DNA of 64,000 nucleotides from assembly GCA_963834825.1 (NCBI GenBank), contig CAWICZ010000003.1, forward strand, positions 100,300 through 164,299. Reading direction: 5' to 3'. Each line of letters opens with the position of its first letter. Position 1 is the first letter of the stretch. The notes under the pieces are model-generated. The model was not told the origin of the DNA. It worked only from the letters and a program-made list of their open reading frames with translations, and made no database searches. The DNA comes from JACDAN01 sp963834825. GTDB taxonomy: Bacteria > Actinomycetota > Thermoleophilia > Gaiellales > Gaiellaceae. Both the position numbers and the translations under genes were made by a program. Shown here piece after piece: positions 15,563 to 32,990 of the stretch.

Positions 15563-16178
15563 GCGCCTCCTCCCGGATCTCGACGAATGCGTTCTTCGGG
15601 CCGGGGACGGCGCCCTTGACGAGAATCAGGTTCTCCTCGGTGTCGACCGAATGCACGCTCAAGCCGACCTGGGTCACCCGCTTTCCGCCCATCCGCCCGG
15701 CCATCTTCATCCCCTTGCGGACGCGTGACGGCGTCGCCGAGGCGCCGATCGAGCCCGGCTTTCGGATGTTGTGGGAACCGTGCGAGACGGGCCCTCGACT
15801 GAAGTTGTGGCGCTTGATCGTGCCGGCGAAGCCCTTCCCGATCGAGACGCCGGAGACCTTGACGCGGTCGCCCGCCTCGAAGCTCTCCACGGTCACTGTC
15901 TCGCCAGGCGTGAGCTCGTGGGCGCCGCGGATCTCGACGAGGTGCCGGTGCGGCCCAACCTCGTGCTTGGCCAGGTAACCCAGCTTCGGCTTCGTCAACT
16001 TTCGCTCCGCGACCTCGTCGTACGCGAGCTGCACGGCGTCGTAGCCGTCCGTGTCCTGGGTGCGCACGGCGACGACCGGGCACGGCCCGGCCTGGATCAC
16101 GGTGACGGGCGTGACGGCGCCGGTCTCCTCGTCGAAGACCTGCGTCATCCCGAGCTTTCTGCCGACGATCCCTTTCAT
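15549..16178 (-). CDS. rplC: 50S ribosomal protein L3
   Basis: The 209-residue product begins MKGIVGRKLGMTQVFDEETG and has FAGTIKRHNFSRGPVSHGSHN and GMKMAGRMGGKRVTQ, all L3 signatures. ATG at 16178 is four bases after the rpsJ stop. L3 nucleates 23S rRNA assembly. Confidence 0.97.
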   Translation of the reverse strand: MKGIVGRKLGMTQVFDEETGAVTPVTVIQAGPCPVVAVRTQDTDGYDAVQLAYDEVAERKLTKPKLGYLAKHEVGPHRHLVEIRGAHELTPGETVTVESFEAGDRVKVSGVSIGKGFAGTIKRHNFSRGPVSHGSHNIRKPGSIGASATPSRVRKGMKMAGRMGGKRVTQVGLSVHSVDTEENLILVKGAVPGPKNAFVEIREEARGGS

Positions 16179-16182
16179 GGCC

Positions 16183-16491
16183 TCAGAGCTTGATCTCGAT
16201 GTCGACGCCGGCCGGAAGGTCGAGCCGCATCAGCGAGTCGACCGTCTTCGGTGTCGGACTGTGGATGTCGATCAGCCGCTTGTGCGTCCGGATCTCGAAA
16301 TGCTCACGGGAGTCCTTGTCCTTGAACGGACCGCGGATCACCGTGTAGATGTTTCGCTCCGTCGGCAGCGGCACGGGACCGGTGATGGTCGCGCCGGTGC
16401 GAGTCGCCGTCTCGACGATCGACGCCGCCGAGCGGTCGAGCGCCTGATGGTCATAGCCCTTCAGGCGGATTCGGATCTTCGACTGTGGCAC
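16183..16491 (-). CDS. rpsJ: 30S ribosomal protein S10
   Basis: The 102-residue product (GTG start at 16491) has IRIRLKGYDHQALDRSAASIV, GPVPLPTERNIYTV and the C-terminal LMRLDLPAGVDIEIKL of S10/NusE, which also partners NusG/NusA in transcription-translation coupling. AGGAG lies about 12 bases upstream. It follows tuf by 49 bases containing a hairpin (16523-16542), so it may have its own leader. Confidence 0.96.
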   Translation of the reverse strand: MPQSKIRIRLKGYDHQALDRSAASIVETATRTGATITGPVPLPTERNIYTVIRGPFKDKDSREHFEIRTHKRLIDIHSPTPKTVDSLMRLDLPAGVDIEIKL

Positions 16492-16522
16492 CGGCTTATT
16501 TCACTCCTTGTCTTAGCTGGAT

Positions 16523-16540
16523 GTGACTAGAGACCGTAGG

Positions 16541-16542
<2 letters not shown>
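16523..16542 (-). other. Small hairpin at the tuf stop codon (TAC-loop family, copy 3)
   Basis: The transcript reads GACC-UAC-GGUC directly at the tuf stop (UGA lies in the stem), followed by UCUAGUCAC. The loop UAC and the following CUAG..UCA match the elements after rpsD and fusA although the stem bases differ (GACC/GGUC instead of ACGC/GCGU). That change preserves pairing. Confidence 0.4.
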
Positions 16543-17731
<1,189 letters not shown>

Positions 17732-17770
17732 TCTCCCTTCCCTTTCCCGTCTTCTTGGTGGACCTTTGTA

Positions 17771-17792
17771 TGACTCCAGAACGCGTAGCGTT
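17771..17792 (-). other. Small hairpin after fusA (TAC-loop family, copy 2)
   Basis: Directly after the fusA stop the transcript has AACGC-UAC-GCGUU, a 5-bp stem with a UAC loop, followed by CUGGAGUCA. Eighteen of 21 positions match the element after rpsD. No U-run follows, so it is not a classical terminator. Confidence 0.45.
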
Positions 17793-19885
17793 TAATTCTG
17801 CGAGTCGACGAGCTCGCTCGCGATCGACTGAGGTACGTCCTCATATCGGTCGAACTGCATGGTGAATGTCGCCCGGCCCTGCGTCGTCGAGCGCAGGTCG
17901 GTTGCGTATCCGAACATCGCGGCGAGGGGAACCCGGGCGGTGATCACCTGGGCGTTCCCCCGCGGCTCGAGGTGCTCGATCCGGCCGCGGCGTGAGTTGA
18001 GATCGCCCATGACGTCGCCGAGGTAATCCTCGGGCGTCACGACCTCGACGGCCATCACGGGCTCGAGCAGCTTCGGCTTTGCGCGCTTCATCGCCTCCTT
18101 GAAGGCCATCGAGCCGGCGACCTTGAAGGCGATCTCGCTGGAGTCGACGTCGTGGTACGACCCATCGACGAGCTCGACCCTGATGTCCACAACCGGGTAG
18201 CCGGCCAGCGGGCCCGACTCCATCGCCTCCTGGATCCCGAGGTCGACGGCGGGAATGAACTCGCGCGGGATGCGGCCGCCGACGATCTTGTCCAGGAACT
18301 CGTAGCCCTCGCCGGGCTCGGACGGCTCCAGGTTGATGATCGCGTGGCCGAACTGGCCGCGACCGCCCGTCTGGCGGACGAAGCGGCCCTCGATCTTGTC
18401 GACGCGCCGGTCGACCGTCTCCCGGTACGCGACCTGAGGGCGCCCGACGTTGGCGTCGACGTTGAACTCGCGGGTGAGGCGGTCGACGATGATCTCGAGG
18501 TGCAACTCGCCCATCCCTGCGATCAGCGTCTGCCCCGTCTCCTCGTCGCTGCGGACTCGGAACGTCGGATCCTCCTCGGCGAGCCGCTGAAGCGCGGTCG
18601 CGAGCTTGTCCTGGTCGCCCTTGGTCTTCGGCTCGACGGCGACGGAGATCACCGGATCCGGGAACGTCATCGACTCGAGCACGATCGGGGCCGTGTCCGA
18701 GGCGAGCGTCTCGCCGGTCGTCGTCTGCTTCAGCCCGACGATCGCTGCGATCTCGCCCGCGCCGATCTCCTGGCGTTCCTCGCGGTGGTTGGCATGCATC
18801 TGGAGGATGCGGCCCATCCGCTCCGTCCTGCCGGAGGTCGTATTGACGACGCGCTCGCCGGCCTTGACCTCGCCGGAGTACACGCGGATGTAGGTCAGCT
18901 TGCCGACGTAGGGGTCGGACATGACCTTGAAGGCGAGCGCCGAGAACGGCTCGTCGAGCGCCGGGCGGCGCGAGAGCTCATGGTCGGTCCTCGGGTCGAG
19001 CCCGTGGACGGGCGGCACGTCGAGAGGGCTCGGCAGGTATTCGATGACCGCGTCGAGGAGCGGCTGCACGCCCTTGTTCTTGAAGGCTGAGCCGAGCAGG
19101 ACCGGGGTGACGCTGATGTCGAGCGTCGCTGCGCGGAGCGCGCGCCGCAGCATCTCCGGCGTCACCGCCGACTCGTCCTCGAGGTAAGTCTCCGTCAGCT
19201 CCTCGTCGTGGTCTGCAACCGCGTCGATCAGCTGGTGGTGATATTCGTTCGCCTGCTCCGCGAGCTCGGCCGGGATCTCGCCGATGTCCATGCTCGTCCC
19301 GAGCTCGTCCGACCAGGTCAGGGAGCGCATCTCGACGAGGTCGACGACACCGCGGAAGTTGTCCTCCTGGCCGATCGGCAGCTGCACGGGAACGGCCCGC
19401 GCGCCGAGCCGGTCGACCATCGACTGCACGGAGGCGAAGAAGTCCGCCCCGACGCGGTCCATCTTGTTGATGAACGCGATGCGCGGCACGCCGTACCGAT
19501 CCGCCTGCCGCCAGACCGTCTCGGACTGCGGCTCGACGCCGGCGACGCCGTCGAAGACGGCGATCGCGCCGTCGAGCACGCGCAGGCTCCGCTCGACCTC
19601 CACCGTAAAGTCCACGTGCCCGGGCGTATCGATGATGTTCACACGAAAATCGCGCCAGAACGCCGTCGTGGCAGCAGACGTGATCGTGATGCCGCGCTCC
19701 TGCTCCTGCGCCATCCAGTCCATCGTCGCGGCGCCCTCGTGGACCTCACCCATCTTGTGGGTGCGGCCCGTGTAGTAGAGGATCCGCTCGGTCGTCGTCG
19801 TCTTGCCGGCGTCGATGTGGGCCATGATCCCGATGTTCCGGACCTTCTCGAGGCCCGCCGGTGCCTTGGTTGCAGGGGTCGCCAC
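17792..19885 (-). CDS. fusA: Elongation factor G
   Basis: EF-G drives translocation. It has the G domain (NIGIMAHIDAGKTTTTERIL, DTPGHVDFTVEVERSL, NKMDRVGADF) and all downstream domains, ending SIASELVDSQN. I chose GTG at 19885 (MATPATKAPAGLEK) because AGGTGG sits five bases upstream; an in-frame GTG at 19894 would lie inside that site and overlap the rpsG stop. The product is 697 residues from this start. Confidence 0.95.
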   Translation of the reverse strand: MATPATKAPAGLEKVRNIGIMAHIDAGKTTTTERILYYTGRTHKMGEVHEGAATMDWMAQEQERGITITSAATTAFWRDFRVNIIDTPGHVDFTVEVERSLRVLDGAIAVFDGVAGVEPQSETVWRQADRYGVPRIAFINKMDRVGADFFASVQSMVDRLGARAVPVQLPIGQEDNFRGVVDLVEMRSLTWSDELGTSMDIGEIPAELAEQANEYHHQLIDAVADHDEELTETYLEDESAVTPEMLRRALRAATLDISVTPVLLGSAFKNKGVQPLLDAVIEYLPSPLDVPPVHGLDPRTDHELSRRPALDEPFSALAFKVMSDPYVGKLTYIRVYSGEVKAGERVVNTTSGRTERMGRILQMHANHREERQEIGAGEIAAIVGLKQTTTGETLASDTAPIVLESMTFPDPVISVAVEPKTKGDQDKLATALQRLAEEDPTFRVRSDEETGQTLIAGMGELHLEIIVDRLTREFNVDANVGRPQVAYRETVDRRVDKIEGRFVRQTGGRGQFGHAIINLEPSEPGEGYEFLDKIVGGRIPREFIPAVDLGIQEAMESGPLAGYPVVDIRVELVDGSYHDVDSSEIAFKVAGSMAFKEAMKRAKPKLLEPVMAVEVVTPEDYLGDVMGDLNSRRGRIEHLEPRGNAQVITARVPLAAMFGYATDLRSTTQGRATFTMQFDRYEDVPQSIASELVDSQN

Positions 19886-19887
19886 GG

Positions 19888-20358
19888 CTACCACCTGTAA
19901 TGCGCGAAGGCCTTGTTCGCCTGCGCCATCCGGTAGAGGTCGTCCTTGCGCTTGAACGCGCCGCCCTGCTGCTCGAGCGCGTCGAGGATCTCGCCGGCGA
20001 GCTTCGCGGCCATCCCCTTCTCGCGCCGGTCGCGCGAGAACGTCACGATCCAGCGGATCGCGAGCGTGCGCGCCCGGCGAGAAGGTACCTCTACAGGCAC
20101 CTGGTAGTTCGCGCCGCCGACGCGGCGAGAACGGGTCTCGAGCACCGGCGTCACCGACTTGATCGCCTGCTCCAGCACCTCGACGGGAGGCTTCCCGGAG
20201 CGCTCGGAGGCGATCGCCAGCGCGTCGTAGACGATCTTCTCGGCGGTGCCCTTCTTGCCCTTCGTCATCACGCGGTTGATCACCTGGCTGACCAGCTTGG
20301 AGTTGTGAACCGCGTCCACAGCAGGCTCCCGCGGAGTGATCTCGGCTCGGCGAGGCAT
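19888..20358 (-). CDS. rpsG: 30S ribosomal protein S7
   Basis: The 156-residue S7 begins MPRRAEITPREPAVDAVHNS and contains LVSQVINRVMTKGKKGTAE, ETRSRRVGGANYQVPVEV and ANKAFAHYRW. It nucleates the 30S head. It overlaps the last base of rpsL. Confidence 0.97.
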   Translation of the reverse strand: MPRRAEITPREPAVDAVHNSKLVSQVINRVMTKGKKGTAEKIVYDALAIASERSGKPPVEVLEQAIKSVTPVLETRSRRVGGANYQVPVEVPSRRARTLAIRWIVTFSRDRREKGMAAKLAGEILDALEQQGGAFKRKDDLYRMAQANKAFAHYRW

Positions 20359-20729
20359 TAGTTACCCCGCTTGGCGCCGTACTTCGAGCGGCCCTGGCGC
20401 CGATCGGAGACGCCGGCCGTGTCGAGTGCGGCGCGGATCACCTTGTAGCGAATGCCCGGCAGGTCCTTGACGCGACCGCCGCGGATCAGCACGACGGAGT
20501 GCTCCTGAAGGTTGTGCCCCTCGCCGGGGATGTAGGTCGTGACCTCCATCCCGTTCGTCAGCCGCACGCGGGCGACCTTGCGCAGAGCCGAGTTCGGCTT
20601 CTTGGGCGTGGTCGTGTACACGCGCGTGCAGACGCCGCGCTTCTGCGGAGCGCCGCGGAGTGCAGGGGTCTTCATCTTGGCCTTCGGCTTGACCCGACCC
20701 TTGCGCACAAGCTGATTGACGGTGGGCAT
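20358..20729 (-). CDS. rpsL: 30S ribosomal protein S12
   Basis: S12 guards decoding accuracy. The 123-residue protein begins MPTVNQLVRKGRVKPKAKMK and has TTTPKKPNSALRKVARV with the lysine whose substitutions give streptomycin resistance elsewhere, so the wild-type residue is present. PGEGHNLQEHSVVLIRGGRV, with the second resistance site, is also intact. ATG at 20729 follows GAAGGAGCAG. It is the first gene of the str segment. Confidence 0.97.
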   Translation of the reverse strand: MPTVNQLVRKGRVKPKAKMKTPALRGAPQKRGVCTRVYTTTPKKPNSALRKVARVRLTNGMEVTTYIPGEGHNLQEHSVVLIRGGRVKDLPGIRYKVIRAALDTAGVSDRRQGRSKYGAKRGN

Positions 20730-20880
20730 CTGCTCCTTCGAGGACTTCCTGACAGGACAATAGTTGGCGGGGGACGGCGCCCCTGCCAACCGGCCGCGGC
20801 ATGGTAGCAAAGCCTTACGAACAGCGGGTTTCCGCCGGGCCATGGCCAGATCCGCGGCCGGGCACTACAGTGAGCCTCCG
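20730..20880. promoter_or_regulatory. Divergent promoter region between rpsL and the GGDEF gene
   Basis: For rpsL (minus), an extended -10 TTTGCTACCAT lies with its hexamer at 20806-20801, identical to that upstream of infA. Its leader can form a hairpin (GTTGGC...GCCAAC, 20763-20790, with inner GGGG/CCCC). For the GGDEF gene (plus), TACAGT at 20866-20871 lies nine bases before ATG 20881, with TGGCCA 17 bases upstream as a weak -35; this geometry suggests a nearly leaderless mRNA. Confidence 0.5.
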
Positions 20881-22011
20881 ATGAGCGATGCGCTCGCTTG
20901 GGCGATCTTCGGAGCGACGATCGTCGCGCTCGCCGTCTTCCTCGTCATCCTGATCCGCGAGCGCCGTGTTGCCGACCAGCGCTTCCTTGCGGCCATGCGG
21001 GAGCTGACGGGCCAGATGGCCGGTTTGGTCGAGGAGCTGCATGCCGTTGTCGAGTCGAGCCACGACGACGAACGGCGCGCCGGAATCCTCGGCGAGCTCG
21101 CGGGAACGATCGATCTCGACGAGGTCCTTACACGCGTGCTCGAAGCCGCCGCTGCCGTGCGCGGGGTCGATGCAGCGCTCGTGACGATCGCGAGTGCCGG
21201 CGACGAGAAGCCGACGGTGGCGACGACCGGCCTGTCGCCCGAGGAAGCGGACATCGCCGTTGCCGCTCCCCTGGACGGCTGGGCGGCCCGGGCCGTAACC
21301 GTCGCGTACGAGTATCCGGCCGAGGCCGACACGAACGGCAGCGACCTGATCCGCCACGGCGTCGCCGTCCCCATCCCCGGGGAGGCAGGCGCAGTCGGGT
21401 ACCTCGTCGTCTTCAGCCGGGCTCCGGTCCACGCGTTCGCCGAGCCCGAGAAGCGCTCGCTCGAGGATCTCGCGATTCGCGCCGGACCCGCGATCGAGAA
21501 CGCACGCCGGTTCCGAGAAGCGCGCCAGCTGGCCGACCTCGATGCGCTGACAGGTCTGCACAACCGCCGCTACTTCCACGAGACGCTCGCGCGTGAGGTC
21601 TCGCGTGCCCAGCGCTACAACCGCCACCTTGCGCTCGTCATTTTCGATCTGGACGGCTTCAAGGCAATCAACGACCGAATCGGCCATCTCGCCGGCGACG
21701 GCGTGCTTGCCGAGGTGGCGGAGCGGGTGCGGTCAGTCGTCCGCTCGGCCGACGTCGCCTGCCGGGTCGGCGGCGACGAGTTCGGGATCATCCTCCCGGA
21801 GTCCACGCTCGCTGACGCCGAGCAACTGTCGCAGCGGATGCAGGCGGCCGTCGCCGCGAATCCGATCGGCGAAGCCGGGACGCTGGAGCTCTCAGCGGGC
21901 GCAGCCGAGCTGGCGCCGGAGGACGACGCGACGCGCTTCTTCGAGCGGGCCGACAACGCGCTCTATCGAGCGAAGCAAGCCCGAGGCGTCGGCCGCCGCG
22001 CAACGACCTAA
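20881..22011 (+). CDS. Membrane-anchored GAF-GGDEF diguanylate cyclase
   Basis: The 376-residue protein has one N-terminal membrane helix (ALAWAIFGATIVALAVFLVILI, residues ~4-25), a coiled stretch, a GAF-like sensor domain (~60-190, from DLDEVLTRVLEAAAAV), and a C-terminal GGDEF domain starting DALTGLHNRRYF. The active-site motif GGDEFG is intact and the product-inhibition site RSAD lies five residues upstream, so it should make cyclic di-GMP from GTP. It is the only gene against the direction of the ribosomal block, between rpsL and rpoC. No EAL domain is attached. Confidence 0.9.
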   Translation: MSDALAWAIFGATIVALAVFLVILIRERRVADQRFLAAMRELTGQMAGLVEELHAVVESSHDDERRAGILGELAGTIDLDEVLTRVLEAAAAVRGVDAALVTIASAGDEKPTVATTGLSPEEADIAVAAPLDGWAARAVTVAYEYPAEADTNGSDLIRHGVAVPIPGEAGAVGYLVVFSRAPVHAFAEPEKRSLEDLAIRAGPAIENARRFREARQLADLDALTGLHNRRYFHETLAREVSRAQRYNRHLALVIFDLDGFKAINDRIGHLAGDGVLAEVAERVRSVVRSADVACRVGGDEFGIILPESTLADAEQLSQRMQAAVAANPIGEAGTLELSAGAAELAPEDDATRFFERADNALYRAKQARGVGRRATT

Positions 22012-22175
22012 GCAGTGAGCTGCAGTCGCCGACGAACCGGCTTAGCCGGTTCGTCCCCTACCGCTCCCTCGAGCAGGAAGCGGCGAGAGCAGGAAGGCCA
22101 CGGCCCGGCGAAAGCCGGGCCATGGTCTCAATACGGTCGGAAAAAGTTGTGAGACTTTTCCGAGACGAGGAAGGC
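22012..22175. terminator. Bidirectional terminator region between the GGDEF gene and rpoC
   Basis: Three hairpins lie between the convergent genes. One is GACGAACCGGC-TTA-GCCGGTTCGTC (22031-22055, 11-bp perfect). The next is GGCCCGGC-GAAA-GCCGGGCC (22102-22121, 8 bp, GNRA-type loop in the plus sense). Nearest the rpoC end is GGAAAAAGT-TGTGAG-ACTTTTCC (22139-22161), which gives U-rich ends in both directions. The last is the likely intrinsic terminator for rpoC and the first probably serves the GGDEF gene. Confidence 0.65.
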
Positions 22176-26747
<4,572 letters not shown>

Positions 26748-26772
26748 ACTGGCGTCCCTTCCCTTGTTTCTC

Positions 26773-30393
<3,621 letters not shown>

Positions 30394-30602
30394 CTAGGCA
30401 GCCTCCCTTGAGAAACAGGCGTGGGAATGGGTGAGAAACGGTGGAACTGCGGGCGGACGTGGACGGCCGGAACCGGCCAGCTTACCGAAACAAGACAAGC
30501 CTGCGCAAGGGCAAGCGAGCCGCAGCCCTTGGCGCAGTGGACGCAGTATAGCCGAGGCGAGGTGGGTCAGGGGCGGCGGTTGCCGCCCCTCACTCCCAGC
30601 AG
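30394..30602 (-). promoter_or_regulatory. rplL-rpoB gap: attenuator-type hairpin and rpoB promoter
   Basis: No gene is seen here. Just after rplL the transcript can form AGGGGCGGC-AACC-GCCGCCCCU (about 30572-30593), a 9-bp GC stem without a U-run. A TATACT -10 box lies at 30550-30545, followed by a leader of about 140 bases with CUUGCGCAGG- and GCCGGUUCCGGC-type hairpins before the rpoB ribosome-binding site. This arrangement suggests partial termination after rplL plus an internal rpoBC promoter. No convincing -35 is visible. Confidence 0.55.
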
Positions 30603-30995
30603 CTACTTGATTTCAACCGTTGCGCCGGCCTCCTCGAGCTGCGCCTTGACCTGATCGGCCTCGTCCTGCGGGACGCCCTCTTTGACCGGGTTCGGCGCAC
30701 CGTCGACGAGATCCTTCGCCTCCTTGAGGCCGAGGCCGGTGAGTGCGCGGACGACCTTGATCACCTGGATCTTCTGGCCGCCGGCAGCCGTGAGGACGAC
30801 GTCGAACTCTGTCTGCTCCTCCGCAGCGGCCCCGTCGCCGGCGGCAGGAGCCGCGCCGGCCGCGGCGACCGCGATGGGAGCGGCGGCGGTGACGCCCCAC
30901 TCCTCCTCCAGCTTGTTCTTCAGCTCGACGAGCTCGAGGACGGTCATCCCGCCCAGCTGCTCGACGACCTTGTCGGTGTCTGTCTTGGTTGCCAT
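30603..30995 (-). CDS. rplL: 50S ribosomal protein L7/L12
   Basis: The stalk protein of 130 residues has the dimerisation helix (GGMTVLELVELKNKLEEEWG), an Ala/Gly-rich hinge (~residues 40-60), and the factor-binding C-terminal domain (KIQVIKVVRALTGLGLKEAKDLVDG). It begins two bases after rplJ ends and is followed by a GC hairpin and the rpoB promoter region. Confidence 0.97.
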   Translation of the reverse strand: MATKTDTDKVVEQLGGMTVLELVELKNKLEEEWGVTAAAPIAVAAAGAAPAAGDGAAAEEQTEFDVVLTAAGGQKIQVIKVVRALTGLGLKEAKDLVDGAPNPVKEGVPQDEADQVKAQLEEAGATVEIK

Positions 30996-30997
30996 CG

Positions 30998-31696
30998 CTA
31001 ATCCTCCTGGTCGGTTTCTGCTTCCTCTGATGTCTCTGGTTCTTCGGTTGCGGCTTCCGCCGCAGGTGCCTCTGGGCTCACCTCTTCGGCTGCGGCCTCC
31101 TCGGCGGCGGCCTGCGGTTCGGCCTCGGCCTCCGCCTCGGGCTCGGGCTCCGGTTCAGGTGCGGCCTCGCCCTGCTCTTCGAGCTGCTTGATGCGCGCGT
31201 CGATGACGTTCACGAGGTCGCGCAGCGGGGCCGCGAACAGTCCGACGACGGTCATCAGCGGGCCGCTGACCGCGCTGACGAGCTGGGCGCGGAGCACGTC
31301 CGTCGGCGGCAGTGTCGCCAGGCTCTTGATGCCCTCTTCGCCGATCTGCTGCCCGTCGAGGATGCCTCCGCGGATCTCGAGCACCTTCGTTTCTCGGGCC
31401 GCCGTGCTCAGCGCCTTCGCGACGGCGATCGGGTCGCCGTCCGAGTCGAGGAACGCGATCGCAGTCGGGCCGTCCAGCAGCGCCAGCAGCTCGTCGGCGC
31501 CGGCCTCCTCCGCCGCCCGGCGTGTGAGCGTGTTCTTGACCACCCGGAACCGAGCCCCATGCTCGAGCAGCTGCCCGCGCAGGTCGTTGATCTCGGTCAC
31601 GGAGAGGCCGCGGTAGTCGGCGACGATCAGGGTGTCGGTCGAGCGGAGCCGCTCGGCGAGCTCGGCGACAACCTTCTCTTTCTCATCTCTCTGCAT
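30998..31696 (-). CDS. rplJ: 50S ribosomal protein L10 with long acidic tail
   Basis: L10 anchors the L7/L12 stalk. It starts MQRDEKEKVVAELAERL at ATG 31696 with GAGGAGG upstream; the open frame further upstream is out-of-frame rplA. The core includes TLIVADYRGLSVTEIN and the helix that binds L12 dimers (VIDARIKQLEEQG). About 60 residues after that are Glu/Ala/Pro-rich, ending EEAETDQED, giving 232 residues compared with ~170 typical. Confidence 0.96.
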   Translation of the reverse strand: MQRDEKEKVVAELAERLRSTDTLIVADYRGLSVTEINDLRGQLLEHGARFRVVKNTLTRRAAEEAGADELLALLDGPTAIAFLDSDGDPIAVAKALSTAARETKVLEIRGGILDGQQIGEEGIKSLATLPPTDVLRAQLVSAVSGPLMTVVGLFAAPLRDLVNVIDARIKQLEEQGEAAPEPEPEPEAEAEAEPQAAAEEAAAEEVSPEAPAAEAATEEPETSEEAETDQED

Positions 31697-31830
31697 CGAA
31701 TCACCTCCTCGAAACGAATCAGGCCCGCCGGCAGGCGGGCCCGAGCAGAGGCAGGTGACTGACTCTCTCGGCCGCGCCTCGGCTGGTCTTCTGCCTTTCG
31801 GCTGCCAACTGTCTTTGGCGACGGGCGTTT
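31697..31830 (-). promoter_or_regulatory. Ribosomal protein L10 leader (rplJL autoregulatory RNA)
   Basis: The 134-base gap before rplJ is strongly structured. The transcript carries GCCAAAGACAGUUGGCAGCC and a GAAAGGC turn, resembling the L10-binding leader of Gram-positive bacteria, and a perfect 8-bp hairpin GGCCCGCC-UGCC-GGCGGGCC (31741-31722) shortly before GAGGAGG. In known systems L10(L12) complex binds this leader and represses rplJL. Identification rests on position and motif style, not on a covariance search. Confidence 0.65.
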
Positions 31831-32568
31831 TTACGCAGTTACGGGTTCGGCTTGCTCCTCCAGCTCTTCGACAATGCCTCTGGTGCGGGCGGGATCGATG
31901 TGGATCCCGGGCCCCATCGTCGTCGTCAGCGTGATCCGCCGAATGTAGCGACCCTTGGCCGCCGCCGGCTTCGCGCGCATGATCTCGTCGATCAGCGAGG
32001 CGTAGTTCTCGACCAGCGCGCGCTCCTCGAAGCTGCGCTTGCCGATCGAGACGTGGACGTTCGCGCCGCGGTCGGTCCGGTACTCGAGCTTGCCGGCCTT
32101 TGCGTCGGTGACGGCCTTGCCGACGTCCATCGTCACCGTGCCCGTCTTCGGGTTCGGCATCTTGCCGCGCGGCCCGAGGATCCGGCCGAGCTTCCCCACG
32201 CTTCCCATCTGATCGGGGGTCGCGATCGCGACATCGAAGTCGTCGAAGCCCTCTTCGATCTGCTTGGCGAGGTCGGCGCTGCCGACGACGTCTGCTCCCG
32301 CGTCCTCCGCCTCTTTGGCCTTGTCGCCTTCGGCGAAGACCGCGATCCTGACCTCCTTGCCGGTGCCGTGCGGCAGCATCAGCGTCCCGCGAAGCTGCTG
32401 GTCGGCGTGGCGGACGTTCAGCCCGAGGTTGAAGTGCACCTCGACCGTCTCGTCGAACTTGCGCTCCGGCCACGCCTTGAGTTTTCGGATGGCCTCGGCC
32501 GGGCTGTAGAGCTCCTCGCGGTCGATCTCGGCGCGTTCCTGCCGGTACAGCTTTCCGTGCCGACTCAT
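31831..32568 (-). CDS. rplA: 50S ribosomal protein L1
   Basis: The 245-residue L1 has KFDETVEVHFNLGLNVRHADQ, GKLGRILGPRGKMPNPKTGTV and the C-terminal GRYIRRITLTTTMGPGIHIDP. L1 forms the mobile E-site stalk. Its ATG overlaps the rplK stop (ATGA). The L10 leader follows. Confidence 0.97.
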   Translation of the reverse strand: MSRHGKLYRQERAEIDREELYSPAEAIRKLKAWPERKFDETVEVHFNLGLNVRHADQQLRGTLMLPHGTGKEVRIAVFAEGDKAKEAEDAGADVVGSADLAKQIEEGFDDFDVAIATPDQMGSVGKLGRILGPRGKMPNPKTGTVTMDVGKAVTDAKAGKLEYRTDRGANVHVSIGKRSFEERALVENYASLIDEIMRAKPAAAKGRYIRRITLTTTMGPGIHIDPARTRGIVEELEEQAEPVTA

Positions 32569-32990
32569 CGCTCCACCTCCACGCCCATGCTGCGGGCCGT
32601 CCCGGCGATGATCAACATCGCCGCGTCGACGTCACGCGCATTCAGGTCGGGCATCTTCGTCTCGGCGATCTGCTGGACCTGCCTGCGGGTCAGGCGCCCG
32701 ACCTTCTCACGGTTGGGCTCGCCCGAGCCCTTCTCGATCCGCAGCGCCTCCTTGATCAGGACGGCGGCCGGCGGCGTCTTCGTGATGAAGTCGAAGGAGC
32801 GGTCCTCGTAGACCGTGATCTCGACCGGGATGATCCGGCCGTTCTCCTGCTGGGTCTGCGCGTTGAACGCCTTGCAGAACTCCATGATGTTGACCCCGTG
32901 CTGACCCAGCGCCGGGCCGACCGGCGGGGCCGGGTTGGCCTGTCCGCCGGGGATCTGAAGCTTGATGAGGGTGAGAACCTTCTTAGCCAT
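32565..32990 (-). CDS. rplK: 50S ribosomal protein L11
   Basis: The 141-residue L11 has KLQIPGGQANPAPPVGPALG with the prolines that matter for thiostrepton binding, GVNIMEFCKAFNAQT, and FDFITKTPPAAVLIKEAL. It sits at the GTPase centre. The start shares a base with the nusG stop (TGATG). Confidence 0.97.
   Translation of the reverse strand: MAKKVLTLIKLQIPGGQANPAPPVGPALGQHGVNIMEFCKAFNAQTQQENGRIIPVEITVYEDRSFDFITKTPPAAVLIKEALRIEKGSGEPNREKVGRLTRRQVQQIAETKMPDLNARDVDAAMLIIAGTARSMGVEVER

Noticed and set aside
22031..22055. Possible CRISPR or attachment repeat near the GGDEF gene end
   Set aside because: It is a single hairpin with no spacer-repeat pattern; a terminator explains it better.
30998..32473. 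A 491-residue frame reading through rplJ and upstream
   Set aside because: The upstream part is rplA and the L10 leader in the wrong frame; L10 starts at 31696 with a good ribosome-binding site.
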